Positions 1 to 7,747 of a DNA stretch of 64,000 nucleotides are shown here, one piece after another. Source of the stretch: Flammeovirgaceae bacterium UBA5585 (GTDB lineage: Bacteria > Bacteroidota > Bacteroidia > Cytophagales > Cyclobacteriaceae); contig DILT01000009.1 in NCBI GenBank assembly GCA_002425185.1, positions 61,993-125,992 of the forward strand, in the 5' to 3' direction. A program made the translations under genes and the position numbers. The notes beneath the pieces were generated by a model. It made no database searches. It was not told where the DNA came from and was given only the letters and a program-made list of their open reading frames with translations. Every line of letters starts with the position of its first letter. Position 1 is the first letter of the stretch.

Positions 1-132
1 TTTGAGATCAATCCGTATAAAAAAGCATGCATGATTAACGGGTATGATGATATTGACTACTTGCTGAGTTTACAGGAAGAAATAAAAGAATTTGATTTCA
101 AAAGCCGCGAGCCTCAAGCTACGAGTTACTAG
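1..132 (+). CDS. leuD: 3-isopropylmalate dehydratase small subunit, C-terminal part
   Basis: Only the last 43 residues are in the window. LeuD pairs with LeuC (outside the window) to isomerise 2-isopropylmalate to 3-isopropylmalate in leucine synthesis, in the cytoplasm. The visible piece holds NPYKKACMINGYDDIDYLL, which fits the conserved end of the family. After EFDFKS the reading frame runs into a degenerate 7-base repeat, so the final residues (EPQATSY) look like an unconserved tail. leuB and leuA follow on the same strand, which supports the call. The start lies upstream of the window. Confidence 0.85.
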   Translation, partial: FEINPYKKACMINGYDDIDYLLSLQEEIKEFDFKSREPQATSY

Positions 133-166
133 TTAGAAACTCATAGCTCATGGCTAGCAGCTTATT
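118..166 (+). repeat. Degenerate 7-base tandem repeat at the leuD/leuB junction
   Basis: Seven consecutive 7-base units, six beginning with G (for example gctacga at 118, gttacta at 125, gctagca at 153). The array covers the last codons and stop of leuD and runs to 16 bases before the leuB start. Similar arrays sit before leuA (1261-1309) and before ispE (12948-12982). The units are imperfect, so the periodicity is seen but its origin is inferred. Confidence 0.55.
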
Positions 167-182
167 AATACGTGATAAGGAA

Positions 183-1286
183 ATGAAGAAAAAAATCACC
201 ATTCTCCCCGGAGACGGTATCGGAAAGGAAGTAACCACAGAAGGTAAGAACGTGCTTCAGCATATTGCTGAAAGTTTTGGGCACGAGTTCATCTTCACCG
301 AAGCCTTAATCGGGCATGATGCCATAGAAAAAACCGGTACAGCCCTGCCTGATGAAACACTCGCGATGCTGAAAAATTCGGATGCAATTTTATTTGGCGC
401 AGTAGGTCACCCGAAATACGATAACGATCCCACATTAAAAGTGCGACCAGAGCAGGGCTTGTTGAAAATGCGCAAGGAGCTTGGCTTATATGCCAACCTG
501 CGCCCCATTAAATTATTCGATGAATTACTGCAAGCTTCCAGTATTAAACCGGAAATCTTAAAAGGTTCAGATATTTTATTCTTCCGTGAATTAACCGGTG
601 ACGTGTACTTCGGTGAAAAGGGAAGAAAAGAAGAAGGGAACACTGCATATGATTTGATGATCTACCATCGCTATGAAATTGAACGCATCGCCCACAAAGC
701 GTTTCAGGCTGCACGTACCCGAAAGAAAAAAGTAACCTCGGTCGACAAAGCCAACGTACTGGAAAGCTCGCGCTTGTGGCGTGAAGTGGTACAACAAGTT
801 GGGAAAGAATATCCGGATGTGACACTGGAACATCAATTTATTGATGCGGCTGCTATGAAACTCATTCAAAGCCCGCGCAGTTTCGATGTGGTACTTACCG
901 GAAATTTATTTGGCGACATCCTTACCGATGAAGCATCACAGATTGCAGGGTCCATGGGCATGCTGGCTTCGGCTTCGGTGGGTGACACGGTTGGTTTGTA
1001 CGAACCCATCCACGGCAGTGCTCACGACATCACCGGTAAGGGAATTGCCAACCCGTTGGCTTCCATTTTATCTGCGGCCTTGTTGCTCGACATTTCTTTC
1101 GGATTGAAAGAAGAATCGGAAGCCGTGATACAGGCTGTGGAACAAACCTTAAAGGCCGGCTACCGCACGGTAGATATTGCCGACAATACAACACCAAAAG
1201 AAAAAATTTTAAACACGATTACTATGGGCCGAAAAGTAATCGAACAATTAGCCCTCGTTTCTAACCCAATTACCAGCAACGAATAA
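183..1286 (+). CDS. leuB: 3-isopropylmalate dehydrogenase
   Basis: NAD-dependent oxidative decarboxylation of 3-isopropylmalate, third step of the leucine branch, cytoplasmic. The protein opens with KKKITILPGDGIGKEV, the isocitrate/isopropylmalate dehydrogenase nucleotide-site signature, and later has the substrate-loop segment LESSRLWREVV, FIDAAAMKLI and GNLFGDILTDEASQIAGS with the metal-binding aspartates. At 367 residues it has the usual family length. The frame is open from ATG 150, but that adds eleven residues encoded by the 7-base repeat. ATG 183, preceded by ATAAGGA, gives the conserved N-terminus. It lies between leuD and leuA in a leu operon. The C-terminal residues SNPITSNE are again encoded by a repeat array and are probably dispensable. 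Confidence 0.96.
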   Translation: MKKKITILPGDGIGKEVTTEGKNVLQHIAESFGHEFIFTEALIGHDAIEKTGTALPDETLAMLKNSDAILFGAVGHPKYDNDPTLKVRPEQGLLKMRKELGLYANLRPIKLFDELLQASSIKPEILKGSDILFFRELTGDVYFGEKGRKEEGNTAYDLMIYHRYEIERIAHKAFQAARTRKKKVTSVDKANVLESSRLWREVVQQVGKEYPDVTLEHQFIDAAAMKLIQSPRSFDVVLTGNLFGDILTDEASQIAGSMGMLASASVGDTVGLYEPIHGSAHDITGKGIANPLASILSAALLLDISFGLKEESEAVIQAVEQTLKAGYRTVDIADNTTPKEKILNTITMGRKVIEQLALVSNPITSNE

Positions 1287-1309
1287 CGAGCAACCCAGAA
1301 CGATACCCT
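1261..1309 (+). repeat. Degenerate 7-base tandem repeat at the leuB/leuA junction
   Basis: Seven units of 7 bases, most ending in AACC or AACG (for example agcaacg at 1275, aataacg at 1282, agcaacc at 1289). The array begins inside the leuB C-terminus, includes its stop codon (1284-1286) and ends exactly at the base before the leuA ATG at 1310. It takes up the whole spacer where a ribosome binding site would lie. Confidence 0.6.
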
Positions 1310-2470
1310 ATGAACAACAAAGTATACATTTTCGACACTACGCTCCGCGATGGCGAACAAGTGCCCGGCTGTCAGTTGGCTACAGAAGAAAAAATTACCA
1401 TTGCCCGCGAACTGGAGTCACTCGGTGTTGATGTGATTGAAGCCGGTTTCCCGATTTCCAGTCCGGGAGATTTCCTTTCGGTGATTGGTATTTCGCGTGC
1501 CGTGAAAGAGCCGGTCGTCTGCGGACTGACACGAGCCAAACAAGAAGATATTGACGTAGCCGCAGAAGCCCTTCGTTATGCCAAGCGTGGCCGCATTCAT
1601 ACGGGCATTGGTTCCAGCGATGTGCACATCAGGCATAAATTTAAAAGTACACGCGAGCAGGTGTTAGAACAAGGTGTGTGGGCCGTGCAGTATGCAAAAT
1701 CGAAAGGCTATGAAGTAGAGTTTTATGCCGAAGATGCCGGCCGTGCAGACCTGGCGTTTTTAGCACAGATGATTGAAGCCGTGATCAAAGTCGGGGCGGA
1801 TGTAGTGAATATACCCGATACTACAGGATATTGTTTACCACATTTATACGGTAAGCGAATCCAGTATTTGTTTGATCACGTGAGCAACATTGATAAAGCC
1901 ATCGTATCGGTGCATTGTCATAATGATTTGGGAATGGCCACGGCTAATACGATTTCAGGTTTGATCCACGGAGCACGCCAGGCAGAAGTAACGATAAACG
2001 GTATTGGTGAACGGGCCGGTAACACTTCGCTTGAAGAAGTGGCGATGACCTTAAAAACCCACCAGGATTTGGGATTGACCACCAACATTAAATCGGAAAA
2101 AATTTATGGCATCAGCAAACTGGTTAGTAAAATGATGCGCATGCCCGTGCAGCCTAATAAAGCCATTGTGGGTGCGAATGCATTCTCCCATTCATCCGGC
2201 ATCCACCAGGATGGTTTCCTCAAACACGCGGAGAACTATGAAATCATTAACCCGGCTGATGTAGGCGTTCCGTGTTCTTCCATTGTACTTACAGCCCGCA
2301 GCGGCAGGGCTGCATTAAAACACAGGCTTGAAGTATTGGGGCACAAGATAGAAGGAAGCGAACTGGATATTGTTTATGAGAACTTCCTCATCGTGGCCGA
2401 TGAGAAGAAACAAGTTAATGATCAGGACCTGGAAGTTTTAGCCTCCAGTATTCCGGTATTGGTAAGGTAA
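1310..2470 (+). CDS. leuA: 2-isopropylmalate synthase, short form
   Basis: Condenses acetyl-CoA with 2-oxoisovalerate, the first committed step of leucine synthesis. The N-terminal TIM-barrel carries DTTLRDGEQVPG (substrate and metal site) and the VHCHNDLGMATAN motif with the metal-binding HxH, followed by the GERAGNTSLEEV signature and the FSHSSGIHQDG segment. At 386 residues it ends after the catalytic and linker regions and lacks the C-terminal leucine-binding dimer domain of the roughly 500-residue LeuA of enterobacteria. Allosteric inhibition by leucine of the usual kind is therefore not expected, although short forms are common in Bacteroidota. The close homologues homocitrate and citramalate synthase are alternatives, but the leuD-leuB context favours LeuA. 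Confidence 0.93.
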   Translation: MNNKVYIFDTTLRDGEQVPGCQLATEEKITIARELESLGVDVIEAGFPISSPGDFLSVIGISRAVKEPVVCGLTRAKQEDIDVAAEALRYAKRGRIHTGIGSSDVHIRHKFKSTREQVLEQGVWAVQYAKSKGYEVEFYAEDAGRADLAFLAQMIEAVIKVGADVVNIPDTTGYCLPHLYGKRIQYLFDHVSNIDKAIVSVHCHNDLGMATANTISGLIHGARQAEVTINGIGERAGNTSLEEVAMTLKTHQDLGLTTNIKSEKIYGISKLVSKMMRMPVQPNKAIVGANAFSHSSGIHQDGFLKHAENYEIINPADVGVPCSSIVLTARSGRAALKHRLEVLGHKIEGSELDIVYENFLIVADEKKQVNDQDLEVLASSIPVLVR

Positions 2471-2485
2471 GTATTCGTCACAAAC

Positions 2486-2516
2486 TTGTTTAACAATTTC
2501 CGAAAGCACATTTTTG
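2486..2516 (+). promoter_or_regulatory. Candidate Bacteroidota-type promoter for plsC
   Basis: TTG at 2486-2488, 20 bases, then CATTTTTG at 2509-2516, one mismatch from the TAnnTTTG -7 box. It lies 10 bases before the GTG start of plsC. Inference from sequence only. Confidence 0.4.
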
Positions 2517-2526
2517 TACGCATCAA

Positions 2527-3282
2527 GTGAGTACAAAAGTTCAATCCGTGTCAGGCAAATTGTATACCCTTTGGGTTATTCTTGTTTTTAGTTTTTTTAT
2601 GATCATTTTCCTTCCCGGAATAATGATCCCCTTTTTATTGGGTAACCGATTCTCCTGGATAGGCTATAAATTTCTGTGGCTTTGGTCGTGGATATTCAGT
2701 AAACTCACGGCCATACGGTATGAATTGTACAACCGGGATAACATTCAAAAAGGGAAATCCTACATCTTCGTAAGTAATCATACCTCGTTTCTCGATATTC
2801 CAGGCATACGGCTTATTATCCCCGGAGAATTCAGGCCTATCGCAAAAAAAGAATTGTTAAAAATTCCGGTGTTTGGGTTCATTGTGAAAACGGGTACCGT
2901 TGTGGTAGACCGAAGCAGTCATGACAGCCGGAAAAAAAGCGTTGAATACGCCCGTAAAATTTTACAGATGGGAATTTCGATGCTCATTTTTGCTGAAGGC
3001 ACACAAAACCGCACCCAGGAGTTGTTGCAGCCTTTTAAAGACGGAGCATTTCGTCTGGCTATCGATACCAAAACTCCCATTATACCCTTAGTAGTGATCG
3101 GTGCCGGCAAGCTTATGCCGCCCGGAAAACTTGATCTAAAACCTGGAAAAATAAAAGTTATTGCAGGGAAAGAGATTTCTGTTGAGGGGTTAACACCTGA
3201 AGACCAGCGTGAACTTAAACAAAAAACATTTGAGGTAATGAAACACATGCTGCAACAGAACCTTTCATCGAATTTAAACTAA
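2527..3282 (+). CDS. plsC: 1-acyl-sn-glycerol-3-phosphate acyltransferase (PlsC family)
   Basis: Transfers an acyl chain to lysophosphatidic acid to make phosphatidic acid, at the inner membrane. An N-terminal hydrophobic segment (about residues 11-40) is followed by NHTSFLD (the H-x4-D acyltransferase motif, about residue 80) and later FAEGTQNRT (the EGTxxR motif that binds phosphate). The length of 251 residues is typical. The start is GTG at 2527, because the next ATG would fall inside the first membrane segment. It is a single gene between leuA and a secreted dehydrogenase. Related lysophospholipid or ornithine-lipid acyltransferases share these motifs, so the exact acceptor is not certain. 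Confidence 0.88.
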   Translation: MSTKVQSVSGKLYTLWVILVFSFFMIIFLPGIMIPFLLGNRFSWIGYKFLWLWSWIFSKLTAIRYELYNRDNIQKGKSYIFVSNHTSFLDIPGIRLIIPGEFRPIAKKELLKIPVFGFIVKTGTVVVDRSSHDSRKKSVEYARKILQMGISMLIFAEGTQNRTQELLQPFKDGAFRLAIDTKTPIIPLVVIGAGKLMPPGKLDLKPGKIKVIAGKEISVEGLTPEDQRELKQKTFEVMKHMLQQNLSSNLN

Positions 3283-3315
3283 AGCAAAACCGCCAAATAT
3301 CTATATTGCTGATCT

Positions 3316-5952
3316 ATGTACTATAAGATCAGCATAGCCTTACTTATCATCTGCATGACGGGCGTTCGCGCACAACAACTGCCCGATGGGTTTGTACAGT
3401 ATTTACTGGCTGAAAATCTTGATCCGACCGATATGGTGTTGGCGCCTGACGGTCGGATATTCATTACTATTAAAAGTGGCAGTATTCGCGTTGTAGAAAA
3501 TGATGTTTTGCTGCCGGGCACATTTCTCACACTTGAGGTAGATAATTTTAACGAGCGTGGCCTGGGCCACATGGTGCTTGACCCTGATTTTGAAATCAAT
3601 AATTACTATTATGTCTTTTATACCGTTCCTGGTACCAATCGAAACCGCGTGAGCAGGTTTACCGCCAACGGAAACTTTACTCTTCCAGGTAGCGAAGTTG
3701 TATTGCTTGACTTGGATGTGATGGCAGGCGCCATTCACAATGCAGGCGCCATGGCCTTTGGTGCCGATGGCAAACTTTATATTTCTACCGGTGACGGGGC
3801 CAATGCCGGCAATTCACAGGTAATGACTAACCTGCTTGGAAAAATACTGCGCATCAATAAAGATGGAAGCATACCTGCCGATAATCCGTTCTACAACACT
3901 ACCACCGGAAACAACCGCGCGATTTATGCACTAGGCCTGCGCAACCCATTCTCCATGGACATCCAACCCGGAACAGGGCGCATCTTTGCATGCGATGTAG
4001 GGCAAGCCAATTGGGAAGAGGTGAATGAAATATTACCCGGAAAAAATTATGGCTGGCCACTGATTGAGGGCATGCGCACAACCCAAACACCTCCGCCAAA
4101 TTACCAGGACCCATTTTATACTTACAGCCACGATCAGGGTTGTGCTATTGTTGGTTCATCGTTTTACAATCCTGAATTAGTCACCTTTCCATCAGCATAC
4201 GAAGGCAAATTTTTTTTTGCCGACTATTGTGGGGGATACATCAAAACCCTTGATCCGTTAACCACCACCGTTTCATCTTTTATTACCGGTATTAACCGGC
4301 CATTAGTTATCCGTGTAGCGGCCGATGGCTCTGTGTATTACATAGCACGTGCTGGCCTTGGCGGTGGATCAGAAGGCGATAATACCAGCACAAACAACGG
4401 CACGCTATGGAAAGTGGAGTATGTTGGCTCCGGACCACCGATTATTTCCAGTCACCCTCGCAATGCCCTGCACCCGGTTGGCGAACAAGCCCTGTTCTCA
4501 GTTATTGCCTCGGGTGTACAACCGCTCTTCTATCAATGGCAACTTAACGGAGTAAATATTACAGGTGCAACCACGCGCCACTACACTACACCCGAGGTTC
4601 AATTAACCGACAATGGAAATGCATACCGCTGCATCGTCAGCAATGCCTTTGGAAGTATCACTTCTTCAGCGGCACAACTAACTGTAACAGCCAATAACCG
4701 GCCTAACCCGGTTATCACAGCCCCGTTGCCTGATGATACATATATAGCCGGTAGTGTGCTAACACTCAGCGGGTCAGCAACAGACCCGGAAGATGGAGCT
4801 ATACCAACCGATCAACTTCTGTGGAAGATTGATTTCCATCACGATGATCATACACACCCGGCACTGGGAAATACATCGGGCTTTTCAACGCTGGAATATA
4901 TAATTCCTCAAATCGGTGAAACGTCCGACAACGTATGGTATCGCGTCTATTTGACTGCTGTAGACAGTGAAGGACTTAGTCGGACAGTATTCACCGATGT
5001 TTATCCTGAAAAATCAACCATTACCTTAAACTCCAATCCAACCGGAGTAACATTGCTACTCGATGGCCAACCCATTACAACACCGCTTACAATAAATAGC
5101 GTGGTTGGCATTACACGAACACTGGAAGCGCCTGCATTACAGACAACAGATGGTAAGCTTTACGTTTTTAATAGTTGGACAACTGCAGCCTTGAGCCGTC
5201 TGTTCACCTTTGACACTCCGGCCACAGCAATAACTTACACAGCAAATTTTTCGCAGTTACCAACCGGCAATGGCGATGGCTTAAAAGGATATTACTACTC
5301 CAACCAATCCCGGACATTTGACGGAGAACCCACGTTGATCCGCACCGATCCGGTTGTTGATTTCGATTGGGGCGGAGGATCACCAGTGCCCACAATAACA
5401 GCCGATAATTTTACGGTTCGCTGGCGAGGCGAAGTGTTGGCCCAGTTTACCGACACGTATACGTTTAGCGTGATTGCCGATGATGGTGTACGGCTGTGGG
5501 TGAACAATCAATTGATTATTGATAAGTGGATACCCCAGGCTGCTACCGAATGGAGTGGAGCGATTAACCTGACAGCCGGGCAGCGTTACGAAATGACACT
5601 GGAGTATTTTGAAGATGGCGGACAGGCTGTAATCAAGTTGCTTTGGCGAACACCTCAGTTGCAAAAACAGATTATCCCAACCACACAACTGTTTACCACC
5701 TTGATCACCATTACAGAATACATCAGTAACAATGCAGTAAAGGTTTACCCTACTGTTTTTGAAAATTCATTTCTGCTTGAAGCGCCATCGGAAAATATCG
5801 TGCTTTCATGGGTTTTGTTCAATGCGCTTGGACAACCGGTTTTAAAAAAAACCTTCACAGACAAACAGGTAGTTGAAGCGGGCGATCTACCGTCCGGATT
5901 GTACATCCTTAAAACTTCAACTAACTCAGTGCACCGCTTGATTAAAAAATAA
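3316..5952 (+). CDS. Secreted PQQ-type sugar dehydrogenase with Ig, PA14 and type IX sorting domains
   Basis: Large extracellular protein of 878 residues. Residues 1-19 form a signal peptide. Residues about 22-372 resemble the soluble glucose/sorbosone dehydrogenase beta-propeller, with HNAGAMAFGADGKLYISTGD (the region holding the catalytic histidine of soluble glucose dehydrogenase) and LGLRNPFSMDI. Then come an Ig-like domain (374-458), a second beta-sandwich (462-570), a PEGA-like repeat (573-650), a PA14 domain (655-791, GLKGYYYSN to the DDGVRLWVNNQLIIDKW core) and a C-terminal domain (808-878, ALGQPVLKK, DLPSGLYILK) of the type IX secretion class. PA14 and Ig modules suggest carbohydrate or surface binding. 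The sugar substrate and true cofactor use are inferred. It is transcribed alone and converges with rsmG. Confidence 0.85.
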   Translation: MYYKISIALLIICMTGVRAQQLPDGFVQYLLAENLDPTDMVLAPDGRIFITIKSGSIRVVENDVLLPGTFLTLEVDNFNERGLGHMVLDPDFEINNYYYVFYTVPGTNRNRVSRFTANGNFTLPGSEVVLLDLDVMAGAIHNAGAMAFGADGKLYISTGDGANAGNSQVMTNLLGKILRINKDGSIPADNPFYNTTTGNNRAIYALGLRNPFSMDIQPGTGRIFACDVGQANWEEVNEILPGKNYGWPLIEGMRTTQTPPPNYQDPFYTYSHDQGCAIVGSSFYNPELVTFPSAYEGKFFFADYCGGYIKTLDPLTTTVSSFITGINRPLVIRVAADGSVYYIARAGLGGGSEGDNTSTNNGTLWKVEYVGSGPPIISSHPRNALHPVGEQALFSVIASGVQPLFYQWQLNGVNITGATTRHYTTPEVQLTDNGNAYRCIVSNAFGSITSSAAQLTVTANNRPNPVITAPLPDDTYIAGSVLTLSGSATDPEDGAIPTDQLLWKIDFHHDDHTHPALGNTSGFSTLEYIIPQIGETSDNVWYRVYLTAVDSEGLSRTVFTDVYPEKSTITLNSNPTGVTLLLDGQPITTPLTINSVVGITRTLEAPALQTTDGKLYVFNSWTTAALSRLFTFDTPATAITYTANFSQLPTGNGDGLKGYYYSNQSRTFDGEPTLIRTDPVVDFDWGGGSPVPTITADNFTVRWRGEVLAQFTDTYTFSVIADDGVRLWVNNQLIIDKWIPQAATEWSGAINLTAGQRYEMTLEYFEDGGQAVIKLLWRTPQLQKQIIPTTQLFTTLITITEYISNNAVKVYPTVFENSFLLEAPSENIVLSWVLFNALGQPVLKKTFTDKQVVEAGDLPSGLYILKTSTNSVHRLIKK

Positions 5953-5953
5953 T

Positions 5954-6583
5954 TTACAACGGAACGTAAACCACCTTCTTCGTTTCAAAAAAATCCTCTT
6001 TAAAATAATCAGCAAGCTGGTAGAGCGCGTAGGGTTTTTTTAATTCAGCCAGTTCCTCCTCCAGGTCTCCTCCCTTGAGATAAAGTATCCCGTTATCCAA
6101 TGTATGAATGGATTTCTTTTTTGTTTTGCGGTGTACCCAGCTATAAAATTCCTTTAATCGCGTAACCGCGCGGCTCACAATAAAATCGTATTCAGCATTA
6201 ATTTGTTCGGCACGGATTTGTTCACCAGTTACGTTTTTCAAGTTGAGGGCAGCAGCAACCGCATTCACTACCGTAATCTTCTTACCGATGGAATCCACCA
6301 GGTGAAAATTGGTTTCCGGAAAGAGTATGGCCAACGGTATACCCGGAAAACCACCGCCTGTGCCTACATCAAGCACATCCGCACCGGGTTTGAAAGACAT
6401 TACCTTTGCTATCCCTAGCGAGTGCAGTACGTGATTCACATAGAGGTTATCAATATCCTTTCGGGATATAACATTAATTTTTTCGTTCCATTCCTTATAT
6501 AATAAACCAAGCTTACCAAACTGACGCGTCTGTTTGTCGGTTAACGAAAAATACTTTTGAATAGATTCAATGGATCCGGGCAC
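5954..6583 (-). CDS. rsmG: 16S rRNA (guanine-527 N7)-methyltransferase
   Basis: Methylates N7 of G527 in the 530 loop of 16S rRNA using S-adenosylmethionine. The motif LDVGTGGGFPGIPLAILFPE is the SAM-binding loop of the GidB family, followed by HLVDSIGKKITVV and the conserved DFIVSRAVTRLKEF. At 209 residues the length is normal. The start is a GTG at 6583, one base from the stop of the upstream gene, so translation is probably coupled. It is the last gene of a minus-strand group (glycosyltransferase, sigma factor, unknown protein, rsmG). Its stop is one base from the end of the convergent dehydrogenase gene. Confidence 0.95.
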   Translation of the reverse strand: MPGSIESIQKYFSLTDKQTRQFGKLGLLYKEWNEKINVISRKDIDNLYVNHVLHSLGIAKVMSFKPGADVLDVGTGGGFPGIPLAILFPETNFHLVDSIGKKITVVNAVAAALNLKNVTGEQIRAEQINAEYDFIVSRAVTRLKEFYSWVHRKTKKKSIHTLDNGILYLKGGDLEEELAELKKPYALYQLADYFKEDFFETKKVVYVPL

Positions 6584-7129
6584 TTAGTTCCAGGTTATGG
6601 GTGGGGTGGCAGCCTCATATTCATTTCCTTTCATATCGCGTACAAATACATGAAAGGTAATCGGATTTGAATGATCGGGAACTTCCTTCATCCAGACTTT
6701 TGAAGTAATAAAGTTGCGCTTGTCTTCCAATTGGTTTAGTGAACCCCGCCATGCAGGTTGATAAGCATAAACCTGTCCATTATAATGTTCGATCAAAAAA
6801 AGGTCATTCAGTAGGTCGCCCGCACGGTAATCCTGGTTAAAGTCCTGCAGCGCGGTAATCCTGATTTCTTCCACTGCATATTTTGGTCCCCAGTAACCAA
6901 ATTCACAACTCAGGGCAAACGATTGTGATATACCCGCTCTTCCATCAGCTACGTAATCTAAAATAATGGGCAATACAACCATAACCAGGCTGTCGCCAGC
7001 TTGAAGTTGTGTCTGATCGGTTATCAGCTCAATCCGATCAAAAATATAATATGGTAATTTCTCGCAACATGATTCATACAGGGTTACAACCCACCACAGT
7101 GCAAAAATCGCCAGAACTTTCCGTACCAT
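6584..7129 (-). CDS. Unknown secreted protein in the sigma factor operon
   Basis: 181 residues, not recognised. The N-terminus MVRKVLAIFALWWVVTLYESCCEK looks like an export signal or membrane anchor with two cysteines at 21-22. The spacing does not match a clean lipobox. The rest is a soluble domain with many aromatic residues (CEFGYWGPKYAVEEIRI, WRGSLNQLEDKRNFITSKVW). It begins 6 bases after the sigma factor stop, the place where an anti-sigma gene is often found. However, it has no cytoplasmic N-terminal domain ahead of the membrane segment, so a classical anti-sigma role is unlikely. rsmG follows directly. Confidence 0.65.
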   Translation of the reverse strand: MVRKVLAIFALWWVVTLYESCCEKLPYYIFDRIELITDQTQLQAGDSLVMVVLPIILDYVADGRAGISQSFALSCEFGYWGPKYAVEEIRITALQDFNQDYRAGDLLNDLFLIEHYNGQVYAYQPAWRGSLNQLEDKRNFITSKVWMKEVPDHSNPITFHVFVRDMKGNEYEAATPPITWN

Positions 7130-7135
7130 ACTCGT

Positions 7136-7747
7136 TTATATGTGATCACGCTTATTCTTCACCATGTCGAACATCAACTCCCGCGCACGGTGTAATTGAG
7201 CTTTTACCGTACCGAGTGGAGCTTCAATTTCAACCGCTATCTCCTCGTACGACAACTCGTTGAAATAACGAAGCCTTACCAACTTTTGGTATTTCGGTGG
7301 AAGCTTATCCACGAAAACCTGAATAAGTTCTTCCTTTTGCGCCTTAATTGCCTCTTCCTGCGGATTCAGGTTTTCATCCTCCACATCAATAGACACCCCC
7401 TCACCATTGTCATCGGTAAAAGTATTGCTGATGCTTAGTGTGTTAAGTTTCTTCTTGCGTATGTGATCAATGGTATTATTAGTGGCTATCCGGAACAGCC
7501 AGGTAGAAAAAGTAAAGTCCTTTTTAAATCGGTGCAGGCTTTTGAATGCCTTGGCAAAGGATTCGATGGTAAGGTCTTCGGCATCGTCAACATTGCGCAC
7601 CATCTTTAAAATCATATGGTACACCGGCCGCTTATACCGCTGCATAAGCTTGGCAAAAGCCTGCTCATCGCTGTTATTTACAGCTTCGTCAATCAGGCGA
7701 AAATCTTCCAATGCTTTTGATGAAAAACGGCCTTCTAGCTCTTCCAT
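7136..7747 (-). CDS. ECF-type RNA polymerase sigma factor (sigma-70 family)
   Basis: 203-residue sigma factor with two domains. Sigma-2 (about residues 30-100) shows FAKLMQRYKRPVYHMILKMVRNVDDAEDLTIESF and FSTWLFRIATNNTIDHIRKKK. Sigma-4 (about 140-195) has LPPKYQKLVRLRYFNELSYEEIA and the helix-turn-helix GTVKAQLHRAREL. It directs RNA polymerase to a specialised regulon not visible here. The start overlaps the end of the upstream glycosyltransferase gene by 13 bases, so the two are co-transcribed. No anti-sigma gene with a zinc-binding or cytoplasmic inhibitory domain is next to it, so activity may be controlled by expression level or by a partner elsewhere. Confidence 0.92.
   Translation of the reverse strand: MEELEGRFSSKALEDFRLIDEAVNNSDEQAFAKLMQRYKRPVYHMILKMVRNVDDAEDLTIESFAKAFKSLHRFKKDFTFSTWLFRIATNNTIDHIRKKKLNTLSISNTFTDDNGEGVSIDVEDENLNPQEEAIKAQKEELIQVFVDKLPPKYQKLVRLRYFNELSYEEIAVEIEAPLGTVKAQLHRARELMFDMVKNKRDHI

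Noticed and set aside
7129..7136. Unknown protein after the sigma factor as an anti-sigma factor
   Set aside because: It has an N-terminal export signal and no cytoplasmic domain, unlike known anti-sigma factors.
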